Made by a program: the position numbers and the translations under genes | The notes under the pieces: model-generated | The model's database searches: none | What the model saw: only the letters and a program-made list of their open reading frames with translations | Told to the model about the DNA's origin: nothing | Part shown: positions 9,347 through 19,189 of the stretch, in pieces | Position numbering within the stretch: position 1 is the first letter of the stretch | Layout of the letters: each line of letters starts with the position of its first letter | Assembly: GCF_000755145.1 (NCBI RefSeq) | Contig: NZ_CP009228.1 | Span: 2,217,694 to 2,281,693, forward strand | Direction of reading: 5' to 3' | DNA from: Treponema putidum | GTDB lineage: Bacteria > Spirochaetota > Spirochaetia > Treponematales > Treponemataceae | DNA length: 64,000 nucleotides

Positions 9347-11046
9347 ATGAAAGTTTTTTTTAGATTGGTTAAAATTTATTTGGCTTCGGTTTTTAACTTT
9401 AAGAATTTTAGAGCCCAAATTAAAAAAAGAAAAAAAAGGGTGATCAAACCGTAACAAGAAATTCCAAGGTTAAAATATTTGGCATGGCAATTCTGTTTTT
9501 ATTTGTCTTTGCAGAATTTTTATTTATTTTCGGGTTTTTGATTTTCGGTCTATACGGAACGGCAAAGGCCGTAAACAATATAAGTATTCTTTTTGAAGTA
9601 ACGGCTGTTCTGATTTCTTTTATGAGCCTTTTGTTCGGCTTTATGCTTACTATTTCTACTTACTATATCGGCGAAATTGAAGAACAGTTTTTGTCCATGC
9701 CCATCAGGCCCCGCACCTTGTTTGCATCAAAATTTTTTGCAAATAGCGTTAATTCGCTTATTACCTCTTTTGCCTTTTTTGCGGTTTTGATGGGAATTTA
9801 CGGGTATATGGAATCTCCGCCTTTTATGTTTTATGCATCGGCCGTCATCTGCGCCCTTGTGATTCCTCTGCCGATGATTTCAGTCTGTTATTTTTTTAAT
9901 ATCCTGATTATGCGCTTTACTCGAGTTTTTAAAAATAAAAACGTCATTATGGCTTTAAACGGAATTGTAGGTATGGCTCTTGCTCTGGGTTTTAATTATA
10001 TAATCCAATCTGCTTCCGGTTCCGATCCTGAGGCTCTTTACAAAATGGTTGAATCCAATGCTTCAGCCTTTCAAACCTACGGCTCATACTATCCTCCGAT
10101 AAAACTTGTGGGTTATATTTTAAGTGAGCCTTCTTCCGGTTTAAGTTTTTTATATATCTTATTGCTGGTTGGTTTTTGTGCACTTCTTCCGGCCTTGGTT
10201 ATAGGATTTATGTCAAAACTTTATACCGGCAGCTTAATAGGTTTTAATGAAAGAAGTATAAAAAAACTTGAAGCAAAACAGGTTTCGTCTTTTTTACATA
10301 AAAATATAAAAAAATCTTCTCCCTTTATCGCTTACGTAAAAAGAGAATTTAAAATGATGAACCGCACTCCGATTTATCTTTTAAACGGCCCTTTTTCTAT
10401 TATACTTATGCCCATATTGCTTATTGTTATAAGCATTGCAAAGGGATTAAATCTTAATAATATTCCGCCCCATATAATTGATTTTATGCATGGAAATGCG
10501 GGCTTTGTAATTACGGGTATTGCATCAGGATTTTTAGGTTCAATGACTAATATTGCGGATACGGCCCTTTCCAGGGATGCTAAATTTATTCCTTTTGTTA
10601 AAAGCTTACCGATTGATGCTGCAGCTTATATGTATGCTAAATTAGCCCATGCCATGATTTTTGCCCTTTTTGCGATAGTAATAGGGGTGGGCTTTGCAGG
10701 TTTTGTATTTAACTTCGGTCTTCTTCATATAATTTTAGCATCTCTAGTGGCTCTTTGTTTTTCGGCCTTTGTAAACCTTGTTTCTTTATTTTTAGACACG
10801 GCTCATCCTAAACTTAATTGGGATAATCCTGTTGCAGCAATGAAGCAAAATATGAACGTGCTTTTTATCATGTTTTTTAATATGATTATTTTAGTTCTTT
10901 CTGCTGTTGTAGTATTTTTCAGCATGAATTCTTATCTTTGGGTTATTTTAATATATTTTTGCGGTATTCCTGCAGCCTTGTTTGCAATATTGATTAAACC
11001 GTATGGAATTTATGCAGAAAAGAAAATAGCAAGTATTGAATTATAA
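9347..11046 (+). pseudogene. ABC transporter permease split by a -1 frameshift at an A8 run (possibly recoded)
   Basis: The first frame runs from the ATG at 9347 (GAGAG upstream) through about 30 residues rich in Lys/Arg, then stops at 9452. The downstream frame carries about 530 residues with roughly twelve hydrophobic segments and is open back to 9436. The two join exactly if the ribosome slips -1 on the in-frame heptamer at 9430-9436 (A-AAA-AAA), giving about 566 residues. The short N-terminal piece looks like the cytoplasmic lead-in of putative ABC exporter permeases, so one gene is meant. A separate start at 9484 lacks a ribosome-binding site. It partners with the ATPase upstream. Loss of function, recoding and a sequencing gap remain open. 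Confidence 0.72.
9430..9437 (+). promoter_or_regulatory. Candidate -1 slippage site, ABC permease
   Basis: Eight A residues. In the upstream frame the codons read AGA AAA AAA AGG, so an A-AAA-AAA heptamer is in register. Slipping -1 continues AAG GGT GAT into the long downstream frame. Confidence 0.5.
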
Positions 11047-11093
11047 TTACCTGCTAGACTAAAATACGTTTTTTTGTAATCTTTTAAAATATT

Positions 11094-13373
11094 ATGGAAA
11101 AACTTAAATTATATGTTTCTTATTTTAAGAACAAGATTCTAAAAAAATATGAATCTAAAAAAGCTCAACCGATAGATAATGAAGAAATCAAAGAAGAAAT
11201 ATGGGAAGCCGATTTTTCTAAAAAAGAAAAAGCCCGTTTTATTGAAGAAACCGGAGACGGTTATCAGTCCTTATTTGAAAAAAATCTTGACGATAAACAT
11301 TCCTACTCTCTGGAATTAAAACGCAAGCATCTTTATGCCTGGGTCCTAAATCCCGTATTTCGATATAAGGACTTTGTGCTTGATGCCGAAATTGAGCTGC
11401 CTGTTTTTACTGATAATTTCTTTCCTGAAGAAAATACAAGTGCAGGCTATTGTGCGGCGGGTTTTGTATTTAGGCACATAAGCGATAAGGCTTTTTATTC
11501 CCTTCTTATTTCAGACAAAGGATTGATGAGGCTTGAGGCTGTTGTTAATTCTACACCTATGCCCATTCTAGGCTGGACAAAACCTTTGACCGATATTGAT
11601 AGTTCAAAATTTAAAATAAAACTGATTTGTGCAGGGACAAGTATAACTGTGCTTGTAAACAATACTTGGTTAGGCAAATTTGAATCCGATATTGTTCAAG
11701 CTGCAGGAAAAATAGGTTTTGCAGGACAAAACTGGGAATCTTATCCAAAGATAAAATTCTACTTAAATGAATTTAAAATTATTTCTCAACCCTTTCTTGT
11801 AGAAAATACCGATTCTGCGGCTAATAATCCCGATGCCATTTCCCCTGAAGCCTATATCAACCTGGCTTCTACATATTATGCAATGGGGCAATATGTTGCG
11901 GCTATTTACCAAATAAAACAAGCATGGAAACTCCGTGAGCCTATTATTCAAGATCATATTTTGGCCGGAAGAATATATTTTGCACAGCATCTAAATGACG
12001 AGGCTGAAAAAGAATTTTTAGATGCCCTAGATATTGAACATGATAATTATGAAATAATGGCTGAACTTGCAGGCCTGTATTATCAATCCGGCGATATGAA
12101 AAAACTGGGCTCTCTTTTAAAAGGCATCCCAAAAGATGAAATTGAAAAGTCGGTCTTGCTTTGTTCTTTGCAGGGACATTTTTTAAATTCTCAAGGAGAA
12201 CATGAAAAATCAGCCGCCTTTTATGCAAGGGCTTTTGAGCTAAAGCCGGATCAAGGCTTACTAAAGTATAATGAAGCAAACGAGCTCAATCTTGCGGGAA
12301 AAAAAAGTGAGGCGATTGACGCTTATGCTGAAGCCGGAAAAATCTTTTTGGCTTCTGAAGAATATAACGAAATGGCCGACGTAATAAATGCTCTTGAACG
12401 GATTGCCCCGGATGATGAGCGTACTTGGGCTTTAAGCGGTAAATTCTATTATGCTATCGATAACAAGTGGGAAGCTAAACTTAATTTTAAAAAACTATGC
12501 GACGCAAAGACAAGTGATTCTACAATATGGTATTTGTACGGTCTTCTCATTCATGATGAAGACCCTGAAGAAGCTGTCAAGTTTTTTAAAAAGGCTTGTA
12601 AGTTGGGACCCGAACACGGCCTTTATCATTTCCGCTTGGCTGAAGCCTTGTACCTTACAGGGGAAGACTGTTCTGTTCCTCTTTCAAAGGCCGAAGCTCT
12701 TGAACCTGATAATGGCTGGGTTTTTAATTTAAAAGCTCTTTGTGCGATTGACGAAGATGCCTTTTTTGATGCTCAGATAGAAATCGAAAAAGCCCGTAAG
12801 ATGCTTCCCGATGAGATAGTCATTTTGGAAAACTATGTAGAGGTTATGCGCCTTCAAGGCCGCTTAAAGGAATGTGCCCCTCTTTTTGACATTGAGGCAG
12901 GAACGGCGGATTTGGCAGCTGAAAGAAATAGGGCTGAGGCTTTTCATATTTATGCAAATGCTTTATTCTTTGACGAGCAATATGATGAGGCAGATATTTG
13001 GTATCAAAAAGCCTTAAAGCTTCATCCTACAGATCCGGTTCTTTTAACCGACAAAGCGGAAAACTCCATAAAGATAGGCTATCTAAACGATGCCGACGGC
13101 CTTTTGGTTAAGGCTATGGATATTGAACCTACGGAAAGAATATATAGGCTTATTGCTCTTCTTGCAATAAAAAAAGGCGACCATGCCCGTGCCGAAGTTA
13201 CATTGAGAAAGGCCATCGAAGAATTCGGTGAAAGTGATGAGCTTTTGTTTGATCTTACAAACCTTTATATCCAAACAAACCGGAAAGAAAAGGCCAAGGA
13301 AACATTAAAGCTCTTAGCGGATTGCGAAGATCAAGAACGCCTAAAGGAACTCAAAGCTCTTTTAAAAAAATGA
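11094..13373 (+). CDS. TPR-repeat protein with an N-terminal LamG-like beta domain
   Basis: The 759-residue protein has no signal peptide. The first 75 residues are charged. Residues of about 80-235 look like a concanavalin/LamG-type beta-sandwich (SAGYCAAGFVFR, KIGFAGQNW). From about 250 to the end there are many tetratricopeptide repeats with the usual G/Y/A/P spacing (for example NLASTYYAMGQY, YNEANELNLAGK, WYQKALKLHP). TPR arrays mediate protein-protein contacts. The stop overlaps the aroA start by 4 bases, implying translational coupling. The start lacks a clear ribosome-binding site. The specific role is unknown. Confidence 0.75.
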   Translation: MEKLKLYVSYFKNKILKKYESKKAQPIDNEEIKEEIWEADFSKKEKARFIEETGDGYQSLFEKNLDDKHSYSLELKRKHLYAWVLNPVFRYKDFVLDAEIELPVFTDNFFPEENTSAGYCAAGFVFRHISDKAFYSLLISDKGLMRLEAVVNSTPMPILGWTKPLTDIDSSKFKIKLICAGTSITVLVNNTWLGKFESDIVQAAGKIGFAGQNWESYPKIKFYLNEFKIISQPFLVENTDSAANNPDAISPEAYINLASTYYAMGQYVAAIYQIKQAWKLREPIIQDHILAGRIYFAQHLNDEAEKEFLDALDIEHDNYEIMAELAGLYYQSGDMKKLGSLLKGIPKDEIEKSVLLCSLQGHFLNSQGEHEKSAAFYARAFELKPDQGLLKYNEANELNLAGKKSEAIDAYAEAGKIFLASEEYNEMADVINALERIAPDDERTWALSGKFYYAIDNKWEAKLNFKKLCDAKTSDSTIWYLYGLLIHDEDPEEAVKFFKKACKLGPEHGLYHFRLAEALYLTGEDCSVPLSKAEALEPDNGWVFNLKALCAIDEDAFFDAQIEIEKARKMLPDEIVILENYVEVMRLQGRLKECAPLFDIEAGTADLAAERNRAEAFHIYANALFFDEQYDEADIWYQKALKLHPTDPVLLTDKAENSIKIGYLNDADGLLVKAMDIEPTERIYRLIALLAIKKGDHARAEVTLRKAIEEFGESDELLFDLTNLYIQTNRKEKAKETLKLLADCEDQERLKELKALLKK

Positions 13374-14728
13374 TTTTAAAGATTAAAAAATCAAAACCTA
13401 TATCTCCCTTGTCCATTGAGGTGCCTCCTTCAAAGAGTCATTCGATGAGGGCCATTGTTTTAGCATCTATGGCTGAAGCTCCTTCCGAAATAAAAAATCT
13501 TTTAATTAGCGGAGACTCTAAAACGGCTATATCGGTATTTGAGTCCTTAGGTGTAAAATTTAAGATTGAGTGTAAAACAATATCTTCTGCAGATGTTATT
13601 GTTTTCCCTCCGAAAGAAGGCTTAAAAAAACGAATTGAAAAACAAAAGTCTATTAAAATAGATGCAGGAAATTCCGGCACTCTTTTTTATTTTTTAGGTT
13701 CTCTTCTTTCCTTAACGGCTTCCGATTTTGTTTTGACCGGGGATTCATCGATTTTAAGGAGGCCTATAAAACCCTTAATCGAAATTTATGAGGGTCTCGG
13801 TATAAAATACGAATTTCTTGACAAGTCTGAAAAACCGCCTCTTAGGGTTTTTAGCCATGAAAATTCACCTAAGAATTTTGAAGAAAAAAAACTTTATCTT
13901 GAAGGGGCTTTTTCTCAGGTTGTAAGCGGCCTCTTGCTTGCAGCAGGTTTAATTGATTTTCCACTGCAAATAAATTTAAAAAGAGCAGGGGAGCTTCCAT
14001 ACTTAAAAATGACCCTTCATTGGCTTAAAAATTGCGGTATTGAATTAGACGTTTCGAACGATTTTAATACTTTTAAAATTAGAGGAAAGCAAAAAATTTC
14101 TTCTTTCTCGGCAAGCATTCCTGCCGATTGGTCAAGTGCGGCTTTCCCAATTGCTCTCTCGCTTATTACATCTTCTGCTATCAGCATAAAGAACATAGAT
14201 ATAAATGATGTTCAAGGAGATGCCCGTATAGTCAAAATTTTAAAAGAGATGAATGCGGATATTCATTTTGATGATAAAAATAAAATTCTTCAAATATTTC
14301 CTTCAAGTTTAAGGGGAGGAGAATTTGATTGTTCCGATACTCCGGATGCGGTTCCGGCTCTTTCCGCAATTGCTTGTTTTGCAAATGGTGAAACCGTTTT
14401 AAAAAATATAGAAATCTGCCGGTACAAAGAGTGTGATAGACTTTTTGCAATTTCCTCAGAACTAAAAAAACTTGGAGCCGATATTGTAGAGGGCCGGGAT
14501 TTTTTAATTGTTCGCGGAACAGGAGGAAAAGACCTAAGACCTGCTAAAGTTTATTCCCATGGAGATCACCGAATAGCTATGATGCTTATGGTTATGGGAG
14601 CGGGTATCGATAATAAAGATGATTCGGATTTTATCCTTCAAGATGCAGAGTGTTTTGATATAAGTTATCCGTCTTTTTTAGATGAGCTTAAAAATATGGG
14701 ACTCAGTATTACTTCGTATGATTTATAG
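13370..14728 (+). CDS. aroA: 3-phosphoshikimate 1-carboxyvinyltransferase (EPSP synthase)
   Basis: The 452-residue protein has the PSKSHSMRA motif near its start (phosphate and PEP binding) and GNSGTLFYF, the equivalent of the family's GNAGTxxR loop. It also has the late motifs YKECDRLFAI and HGDHRIAMML. It joins PEP to shikimate-3-phosphate in aromatic amino-acid synthesis in the cytoplasm. The ATG overlaps the TGA of the TPR gene (ATGA); longer in-frame starts inside that gene are unlikely. No other aro genes lie nearby. Confidence 0.93.
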   Translation: MILKIKKSKPISPLSIEVPPSKSHSMRAIVLASMAEAPSEIKNLLISGDSKTAISVFESLGVKFKIECKTISSADVIVFPPKEGLKKRIEKQKSIKIDAGNSGTLFYFLGSLLSLTASDFVLTGDSSILRRPIKPLIEIYEGLGIKYEFLDKSEKPPLRVFSHENSPKNFEEKKLYLEGAFSQVVSGLLLAAGLIDFPLQINLKRAGELPYLKMTLHWLKNCGIELDVSNDFNTFKIRGKQKISSFSASIPADWSSAAFPIALSLITSSAISIKNIDINDVQGDARIVKILKEMNADIHFDDKNKILQIFPSSLRGGEFDCSDTPDAVPALSAIACFANGETVLKNIEICRYKECDRLFAISSELKKLGADIVEGRDFLIVRGTGGKDLRPAKVYSHGDHRIAMMLMVMGAGIDNKDDSDFILQDAECFDISYPSFLDELKNMGLSITSYDL

Positions 14729-14781
14729 AAATTACTTAAAATGCTTTCGATTAAAATAATTTAAAACTAAAAAAATTCCTA

Positions 14782-14810
14782 TTGACCATTGCAAAAATAA
14801 GGTGTAGACT
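14782..14810 (+). promoter_or_regulatory. Predicted promoter placing the apt transcript start at its ATG
   Basis: TTGACC and TAGACT are separated by 17 bases. The usual 6-7 base gap after the -10 puts +1 at about 14817, which is the first base of the apt ATG. Confidence 0.6.
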
Positions 14811-14816
14811 GTGTTT

Positions 14817-15353
14817 ATGAAAGATAAAATAATTGACGCTGCGATTAGACGCGTTCCCGACTTCCCAAAAAAGGGAATTCTTTTTTATGATATTACAGGT
14901 ATTTTGGTTAATCCAAAAGTTTTTAGCTATTGCCTTGATAAAATGATGGAAATGTACAAGGATGAAAAGGTAGATGCAGTAGCCGCCATTGAAGCGCGGG
15001 GCTTTATCTTTGCTTCCCCATTTGCTTATAAAATGGGAATCCCTCTTATTTTAATCCGCAAAAAGGGAAAACTCCCAGGAGAAACTTACTCCGCTTCTTA
15101 CGATCTTGAGTATGGTCAGGCTGCTGTTGAAGTACATAAAACCGACGTAATAAAAGGTCAAAAAGTTCTTCTTTTGGATGACCTGATTGCTACAGGAGGA
15201 ACTTTAAATGCTGCCCGAAGTATTTTAGAAGAGGGCGGAGCAAAGGTTGTGGGTTTTTGCGGCGTTGTAGGCCTTCCTTTTTTAAATTATAACAAGGTAC
15301 TTGGAGATTTGCCTGTAAAAACTCTTATAGAATATGACAGTGAAAAAATTTAG
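14817..15353 (+). CDS. apt: Adenine phosphoribosyltransferase
   Basis: The 178-residue protein has the classic APT start (RRVPDFPKKGILFYDIT), the EARGFIF segment and the PRPP-binding motif LLLDDLIATGGT near residue 120. It salvages adenine to AMP using PRPP. I chose the ATG at 14817 over an in-frame GTG at 14811, because the GTG would sit at or before the predicted transcription start. The mRNA then appears leaderless. It stands between aroA and the V-ATPase genes with its own promoter. Confidence 0.95.
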   Translation: MKDKIIDAAIRRVPDFPKKGILFYDITGILVNPKVFSYCLDKMMEMYKDEKVDAVAAIEARGFIFASPFAYKMGIPLILIRKKGKLPGETYSASYDLEYGQAAVEVHKTDVIKGQKVLLLDDLIATGGTLNAARSILEEGGAKVVGFCGVVGLPFLNYNKVLGDLPVKTLIEYDSEKI

Positions 15354-15381
15354 TTATATTTTTAACATTTTTTGATTTTTT

Positions 15382-15410
15382 TTGTCTTGAATATTTTTAA
15401 CTTATATGAT
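15382..15410 (+). promoter_or_regulatory. Predicted promoter of the V-ATPase operon
   Basis: TTGTCT and TATGAT are separated by 17 bases. The predicted start near 15417 coincides with the first base of the strong hairpin at 15417-15454. Confidence 0.55.
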
Positions 15411-15416
15411 AAAATC

Positions 15417-15454
15417 TAAAAGTTGTTTTATAAATTTTTATAAAACGACTTTTA
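15417..15454 (+). promoter_or_regulatory. Strong hairpin at the predicted 5' end of the V-ATPase mRNA
   Basis: TAAAAGTTGTTTTATA pairs with TATAAAACGACTTTTA (one G-U wobble) around an A+T loop, giving about 16-18 bp. No U-run follows on the + strand, so it is not an intrinsic terminator for apt. Its position suggests a 5' stabilising or regulatory hairpin. Confidence 0.6.
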
Positions 15455-15497
15455 AGATTAGGATTTATGCTTTATATACAGTATTTGGAGTTATGAT

Positions 15498-17267
15498 ATG
15501 ACTAAAACAAAAGGAAAAGTAGCCGGTATTAACGGTAACATGATAAGCGTTGCTTTTGAAGGCTTGGTTACTCTTAATGAAGTCGGCTATGTTGAAGTTG
15601 GTTCAAAAAAACTAAAAAGCGAGGTAATACGTATTCGGGGGGATGTAGCTCAGCTTCAAGTATTTGAAATTACAAAGGGAATAAAGGTCGGCGATATAGT
15701 AGAGTTTACCGGAGACCTTCTTTCCGTTGAATTAGGTCCCGGCCTTTTAGGACAGGTCTATGACGGCCTGCAAAACCCATTACCGGAGCTTGCAGAAAAA
15801 GCCGGCTATTTTTTGGAAAGAGGTATATACTTAAATGCTCTTTCCCGAACAGCCAAATGGCACTTTACTCCGGTTGCTAAAGAAGGCGATAGCCTTAAGC
15901 GTGCAGACCTTTTAGGAACCGTACCTGAAGGCAGTTTTACCCACCGTATCATGATTCCTTTTAACATGTATGGAACTTATAAATTAAAATCTATCAAACC
16001 TGAAGGTGATTATACCGTAGATGATACAATAGCTGAGGTTACGGACGAAAGAGGAAACGTAATACCTCTTACCATGAGTTTTAAGTGGCCTGTAAAGCGT
16101 GCAATCGACTGTTATGCAGAACGCTTAAAACCGACGGAAACCTTGGTTACAAAGATGAGAACAATGGATACATTTTTCCCCGTTGCAAAGGGCGGAACCT
16201 ATTGTATTCCCGGTCCCTTCGGTGCAGGAAAAACCGTTTTGCAGCATGCTACCAGCCGAAATGCCGATGTCGACATCGTTATTATTGCAGCCTGCGGTGA
16301 GCGTGCCGGTGAAGTTGTAGAAACTCTTACAGAATTTCCTGAGCTTAAAGACCCCAAAACGGGCCGAACCCTCATGGAGAGAACGATAATTATCTGTAAT
16401 ACGTCTTCAATGCCTGTTGCTGCCCGTGAAGCTTCGGTTTATACGGGTGTAACACTCGCAGAATACTACCGACAAATGGGTTTGGACGTTCTTCTTCTTG
16501 CAGACTCTACAAGCCGCTGGGCTCAGGCTCTTCGAGAAATGTCCGGCCGCTTGGAAGAAATACCCGGTGAAGAAGCCTTCCCTGCCTATCTTGAATCCTA
16601 CATTGCAGCCTTTTACGAAAGAGCCGGAATTGTACGTCTAAGCGACGGCTCAAAGGGTTCCGTTACAATCGGAGGAACCGTATCTCCTGCGGGAGGTAAC
16701 TTTGAAGAGCCCGTAACTCAGGCTACGCTAAAGGTTGTAGGCGCATTTCACGGCCTTTCACGAGAAAGATCCGATGCCCGAAAGTATCCGGCAATTCATC
16801 CTCTCGATTCTTGGTCAAAATATCCCAGCGTTCTTCCTTTAGAAGAAGTCAAATACGGGAGAAGTTTTTTACGACGAGGCACAGAAGTTGAGCAGATGAT
16901 GAAGGTTGTAGGTGAAGAAGGAACAAGTATCGAAGATTTTATAATTTACTTAAAAGGCGACTTACTCGATGCCGTCTACTTACAGCAAAACTCTTTTGAT
17001 AAAGTCGATGATGCGGTTTCGGTTGAGCGCCAGCAGCACATATATAATATTTTAGTTGAAATTCTAGGTACTTCATTTAAATTTGTTTCAAAGGATGAAG
17101 CCCGTTCTTATTTCAGCAAACTTAAACTTATGTTCATTGACTATAACTACTCGCCTTGGGGTTCGGATGCGTTTAAATCCCATGAAGACGGAATTAAAAA
17201 GCTCATCGCCGAAAAAGCGGACAGCCTAGACGAAAGAGCAAAAAAATTATTGAAGCAGGCGGTATAA
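15498..17267 (+). CDS. atpA: V-type ATP synthase/ATPase subunit A (catalytic)
   Basis: At 589 residues it matches the usual length of bacterial V/A-type catalytic subunits. The P-loop GPFGAGKT lies near residue 240 and [20 protein letters not shown] near 340 forms the conserved catalytic region. ERAG and [11 protein letters not shown] segments are also typical. It hydrolyses or makes ATP in the V1 hexamer with subunit B. It is the first gene of an A-B-D-I-K run; only one base separates it from atpB. It is preceded by a promoter and a strong leader hairpin. Confidence 0.97.
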   Translation: MTKTKGKVAGINGNMISVAFEGLVTLNEVGYVEVGSKKLKSEVIRIRGDVAQLQVFEITKGIKVGDIVEFTGDLLSVELGPGLLGQVYDGLQNPLPELAEKAGYFLERGIYLNALSRTAKWHFTPVAKEGDSLKRADLLGTVPEGSFTHRIMIPFNMYGTYKLKSIKPEGDYTVDDTIAEVTDERGNVIPLTMSFKWPVKRAIDCYAERLKPTETLVTKMRTMDTFFPVAKGGTYCIPGPFGAGKTVLQHATSRNADVDIVIIAACGERAGEVVETLTEFPELKDPKTGRTLMERTIIICNTSSMPVAAREASVYTGVTLAEYYRQMGLDVLLLADSTSRWAQALREMSGRLEEIPGEEAFPAYLESYIAAFYERAGIVRLSDGSKGSVTIGGTVSPAGGNFEEPVTQATLKVVGAFHGLSRERSDARKYPAIHPLDSWSKYPSVLPLEEVKYGRSFLRRGTEVEQMMKVVGEEGTSIEDFIIYLKGDLLDAVYLQQNSFDKVDDAVSVERQQHIYNILVEILGTSFKFVSKDEARSYFSKLKLMFIDYNYSPWGSDAFKSHEDGIKKLIAEKADSLDERAKKLLKQAV

Positions 17268-17268
17268 G

Positions 17269-18564
17269 ATGAAAAAGGTATATAGTAAAATAGAATCGAT
17301 AAACGGTTCGGTTATTACGGTTAAAGCCGACGGTGTATCATACGGAGAATTGGCTGAGGTTCAAACCCGTTTTGGAGCTTCCCTTGCAGAAGTTAATAAA
17401 CTTGACGGAGACTTGGTTTCCTTGCAAGTTTTTGCAGGCGGCCGAGGTGTTTCAACCGGGGATGAGGTGCGCTTTTTAGGCAAGGAAATGCAGGTAAGCT
17501 ATTCCGAAGACTTGCTCGGCCGCATTTTTAACGGTTCGGGCGAACCTCGTGATTCAGGCCCTGCCTTAAAGGATAACATGATTCCTATAGGCGGACCTTC
17601 GGTAAACCCCTCGAAGCGTATTCTTGCAAACAGAATGATCAGAACCGGTATTCCGATGATCGACGTATTTAATACCCTGGTTGTTTCTCAAAAGCTGCCC
17701 ATATTTTCAAGTTCAGGTGAACCTTATAACGAGCTTTTAGCCCGAATAGCCATGCAGGCCGAGGTTGATGTAATTATCTTGGGCGGAATGGGCTTAAAAT
17801 ATGATGACTACCTCTATTTTAAGGACACCCTTGAAGAAGCCGGTGCTTTGAGCCGAACAGCCATGTTCGTTCATACGGCAGCCGACCCGACAGTTGAATG
17901 CCTTATGATTCCGGATATGTGTCTTGCAGTTGCGGAAAAATTCGCCATTGCAGGTAAAGACGTATTGGTTCTTTTAACGGATATGACAAACTTTGCAGAT
18001 GCAATGAAAGAAATAGCTATTATTCAAGAACAAGTTCCTTCAAACCGAGGTTATCCCGGAGACCTTTACAGTCAGCTTGCAGCCCGCTATGAAAAGGCTG
18101 TAGACTTTGCCGACGCAGGTTCCGTTACGGTATTGGCCGTTACGACAATGCCCGGAGATGACGTAACGCATCCGGTTCCCGATAACACCGGTTATATTAC
18201 TGAAGGTCAGTTCTATCTTAAAAACGGACGAATTGAGCCTTTTGGAAGCCTTTCACGATTAAAGCAAAACGTAAACGGTAAAACAAGAGATGACCACCGA
18301 GCCTTGATGGATAATATGATTAAGCTCTACGCTTCGTATAAGGACACCTTGGAAAAAAAGTCCATGGGCTTTATGATGAGCGAATGGGACGAAAAACTCT
18401 TAAAATACGGTGCAAGATTCGAATCCGGAATGATGGACCTGTCGGTAAACATTCCGCTTGAAGATGCTCTCAGCCTAGGCTGGAAAATTCTTGCCGAATG
18501 TTTTACCCGTGAAGAAACCGGTATTAAATCCGACTTGGTAAATAAGTACTGGCCGGCAAACTAA
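17269..18564 (+). CDS. atpB: V-type ATP synthase/ATPase subunit B
   Basis: The 431-residue regulatory (non-catalytic) subunit of the V1 hexamer lacks a Walker A motif: where A has GAGKT, B reads [15 protein letters not shown]. The family segments [19 protein letters not shown] and [17 protein letters not shown] are present. It follows atpA by one base and precedes atpD by ten, indicating one operon and tightly coupled expression. Confidence 0.97.
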   Translation: MKKVYSKIESINGSVITVKADGVSYGELAEVQTRFGASLAEVNKLDGDLVSLQVFAGGRGVSTGDEVRFLGKEMQVSYSEDLLGRIFNGSGEPRDSGPALKDNMIPIGGPSVNPSKRILANRMIRTGIPMIDVFNTLVVSQKLPIFSSSGEPYNELLARIAMQAEVDVIILGGMGLKYDDYLYFKDTLEEAGALSRTAMFVHTAADPTVECLMIPDMCLAVAEKFAIAGKDVLVLLTDMTNFADAMKEIAIIQEQVPSNRGYPGDLYSQLAARYEKAVDFADAGSVTVLAVTTMPGDDVTHPVPDNTGYITEGQFYLKNGRIEPFGSLSRLKQNVNGKTRDDHRALMDNMIKLYASYKDTLEKKSMGFMMSEWDEKLLKYGARFESGMMDLSVNIPLEDALSLGWKILAECFTREETGIKSDLVNKYWPAN

Positions 18565-18574
18565 AGGGTAGGCT

Positions 18575-19189
18575 ATGGCAATAAAACTGACAAAAAATGA
18601 GCTTAAGAATCAAAAAGAATCTTTAAAAATGTACAGAAGATACTTGCCGACTCTTCAGCTTAAAAAACAGCAGCTTCAAACCGAAATCCGCACTATCGAG
18701 TCCAGAGCTAAAGAAGTAAGGCTTCACAGAGATGCTCTTAATAAGGAATTCGAAGACTGGGTAGCGGTATTCGGTGAGCAAAATGTTTTTAAACCCTCGA
18801 TGGTTAAGATAAAAGAGCTTTTAACTTCAACCGGAAATATTGCCGGAGTAAGTATCCCTGTTTTTTCCGGTGCGGAATTTGAACGCTCTAAATATGATCT
18901 TTATAAGACTCCTCTTTGGGTTGATACGGCTGCCGAAAAATTGCAGGAAGTTTTGAGCTTAGACCTTGAGGCAAAGGTGCTTGATGAACAAGTCCGCCTA
19001 TTGAATTCGGAGCTTAGAACTACTACCCAGCGCGTAAACCTGTTTGAAAAGGTTAAGATACCCGCAACTAGAGCAAACATAAAGAAGATTACGGTTTATT
19101 TGGGAGACCAACAGGTTGCAGCTGTTGTTCGCGGTAAAATTTCAAAGAAGAACCTTGAAAAGGTTCACCATAAGGATGAAGCTCTATGA
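18575..19189 (+). CDS. atpD: V-type ATP synthase/ATPase subunit D (central stalk)
   Basis: The 204-residue protein has the expected long N- and C-terminal helices ([20 protein letters not shown] and the later [13 protein letters not shown]), which form the coiled-coil rotor shaft. The usual bacterial D length is about 200. Its stop overlaps the atpI start (ATGA), which suggests translational coupling. Confidence 0.93.
   Translation: MAIKLTKNELKNQKESLKMYRRYLPTLQLKKQQLQTEIRTIESRAKEVRLHRDALNKEFEDWVAVFGEQNVFKPSMVKIKELLTSTGNIAGVSIPVFSGAEFERSKYDLYKTPLWVDTAAEKLQEVLSLDLEAKVLDEQVRLLNSELRTTTQRVNLFEKVKIPATRANIKKITVYLGDQQVAAVVRGKISKKNLEKVHHKDEAL

Noticed and set aside
9484-11046. ABC permease as an intact gene starting at 9484
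   Set aside because: No ribosome-binding site, and the frame is open upstream to the A8 slip site where it joins a plausible N-terminus with its own ribosome-binding site.
14729-14781. Possible riboswitch ahead of apt
   Set aside because: No purine-riboswitch core seen, and the promoter puts transcription start at the ATG.
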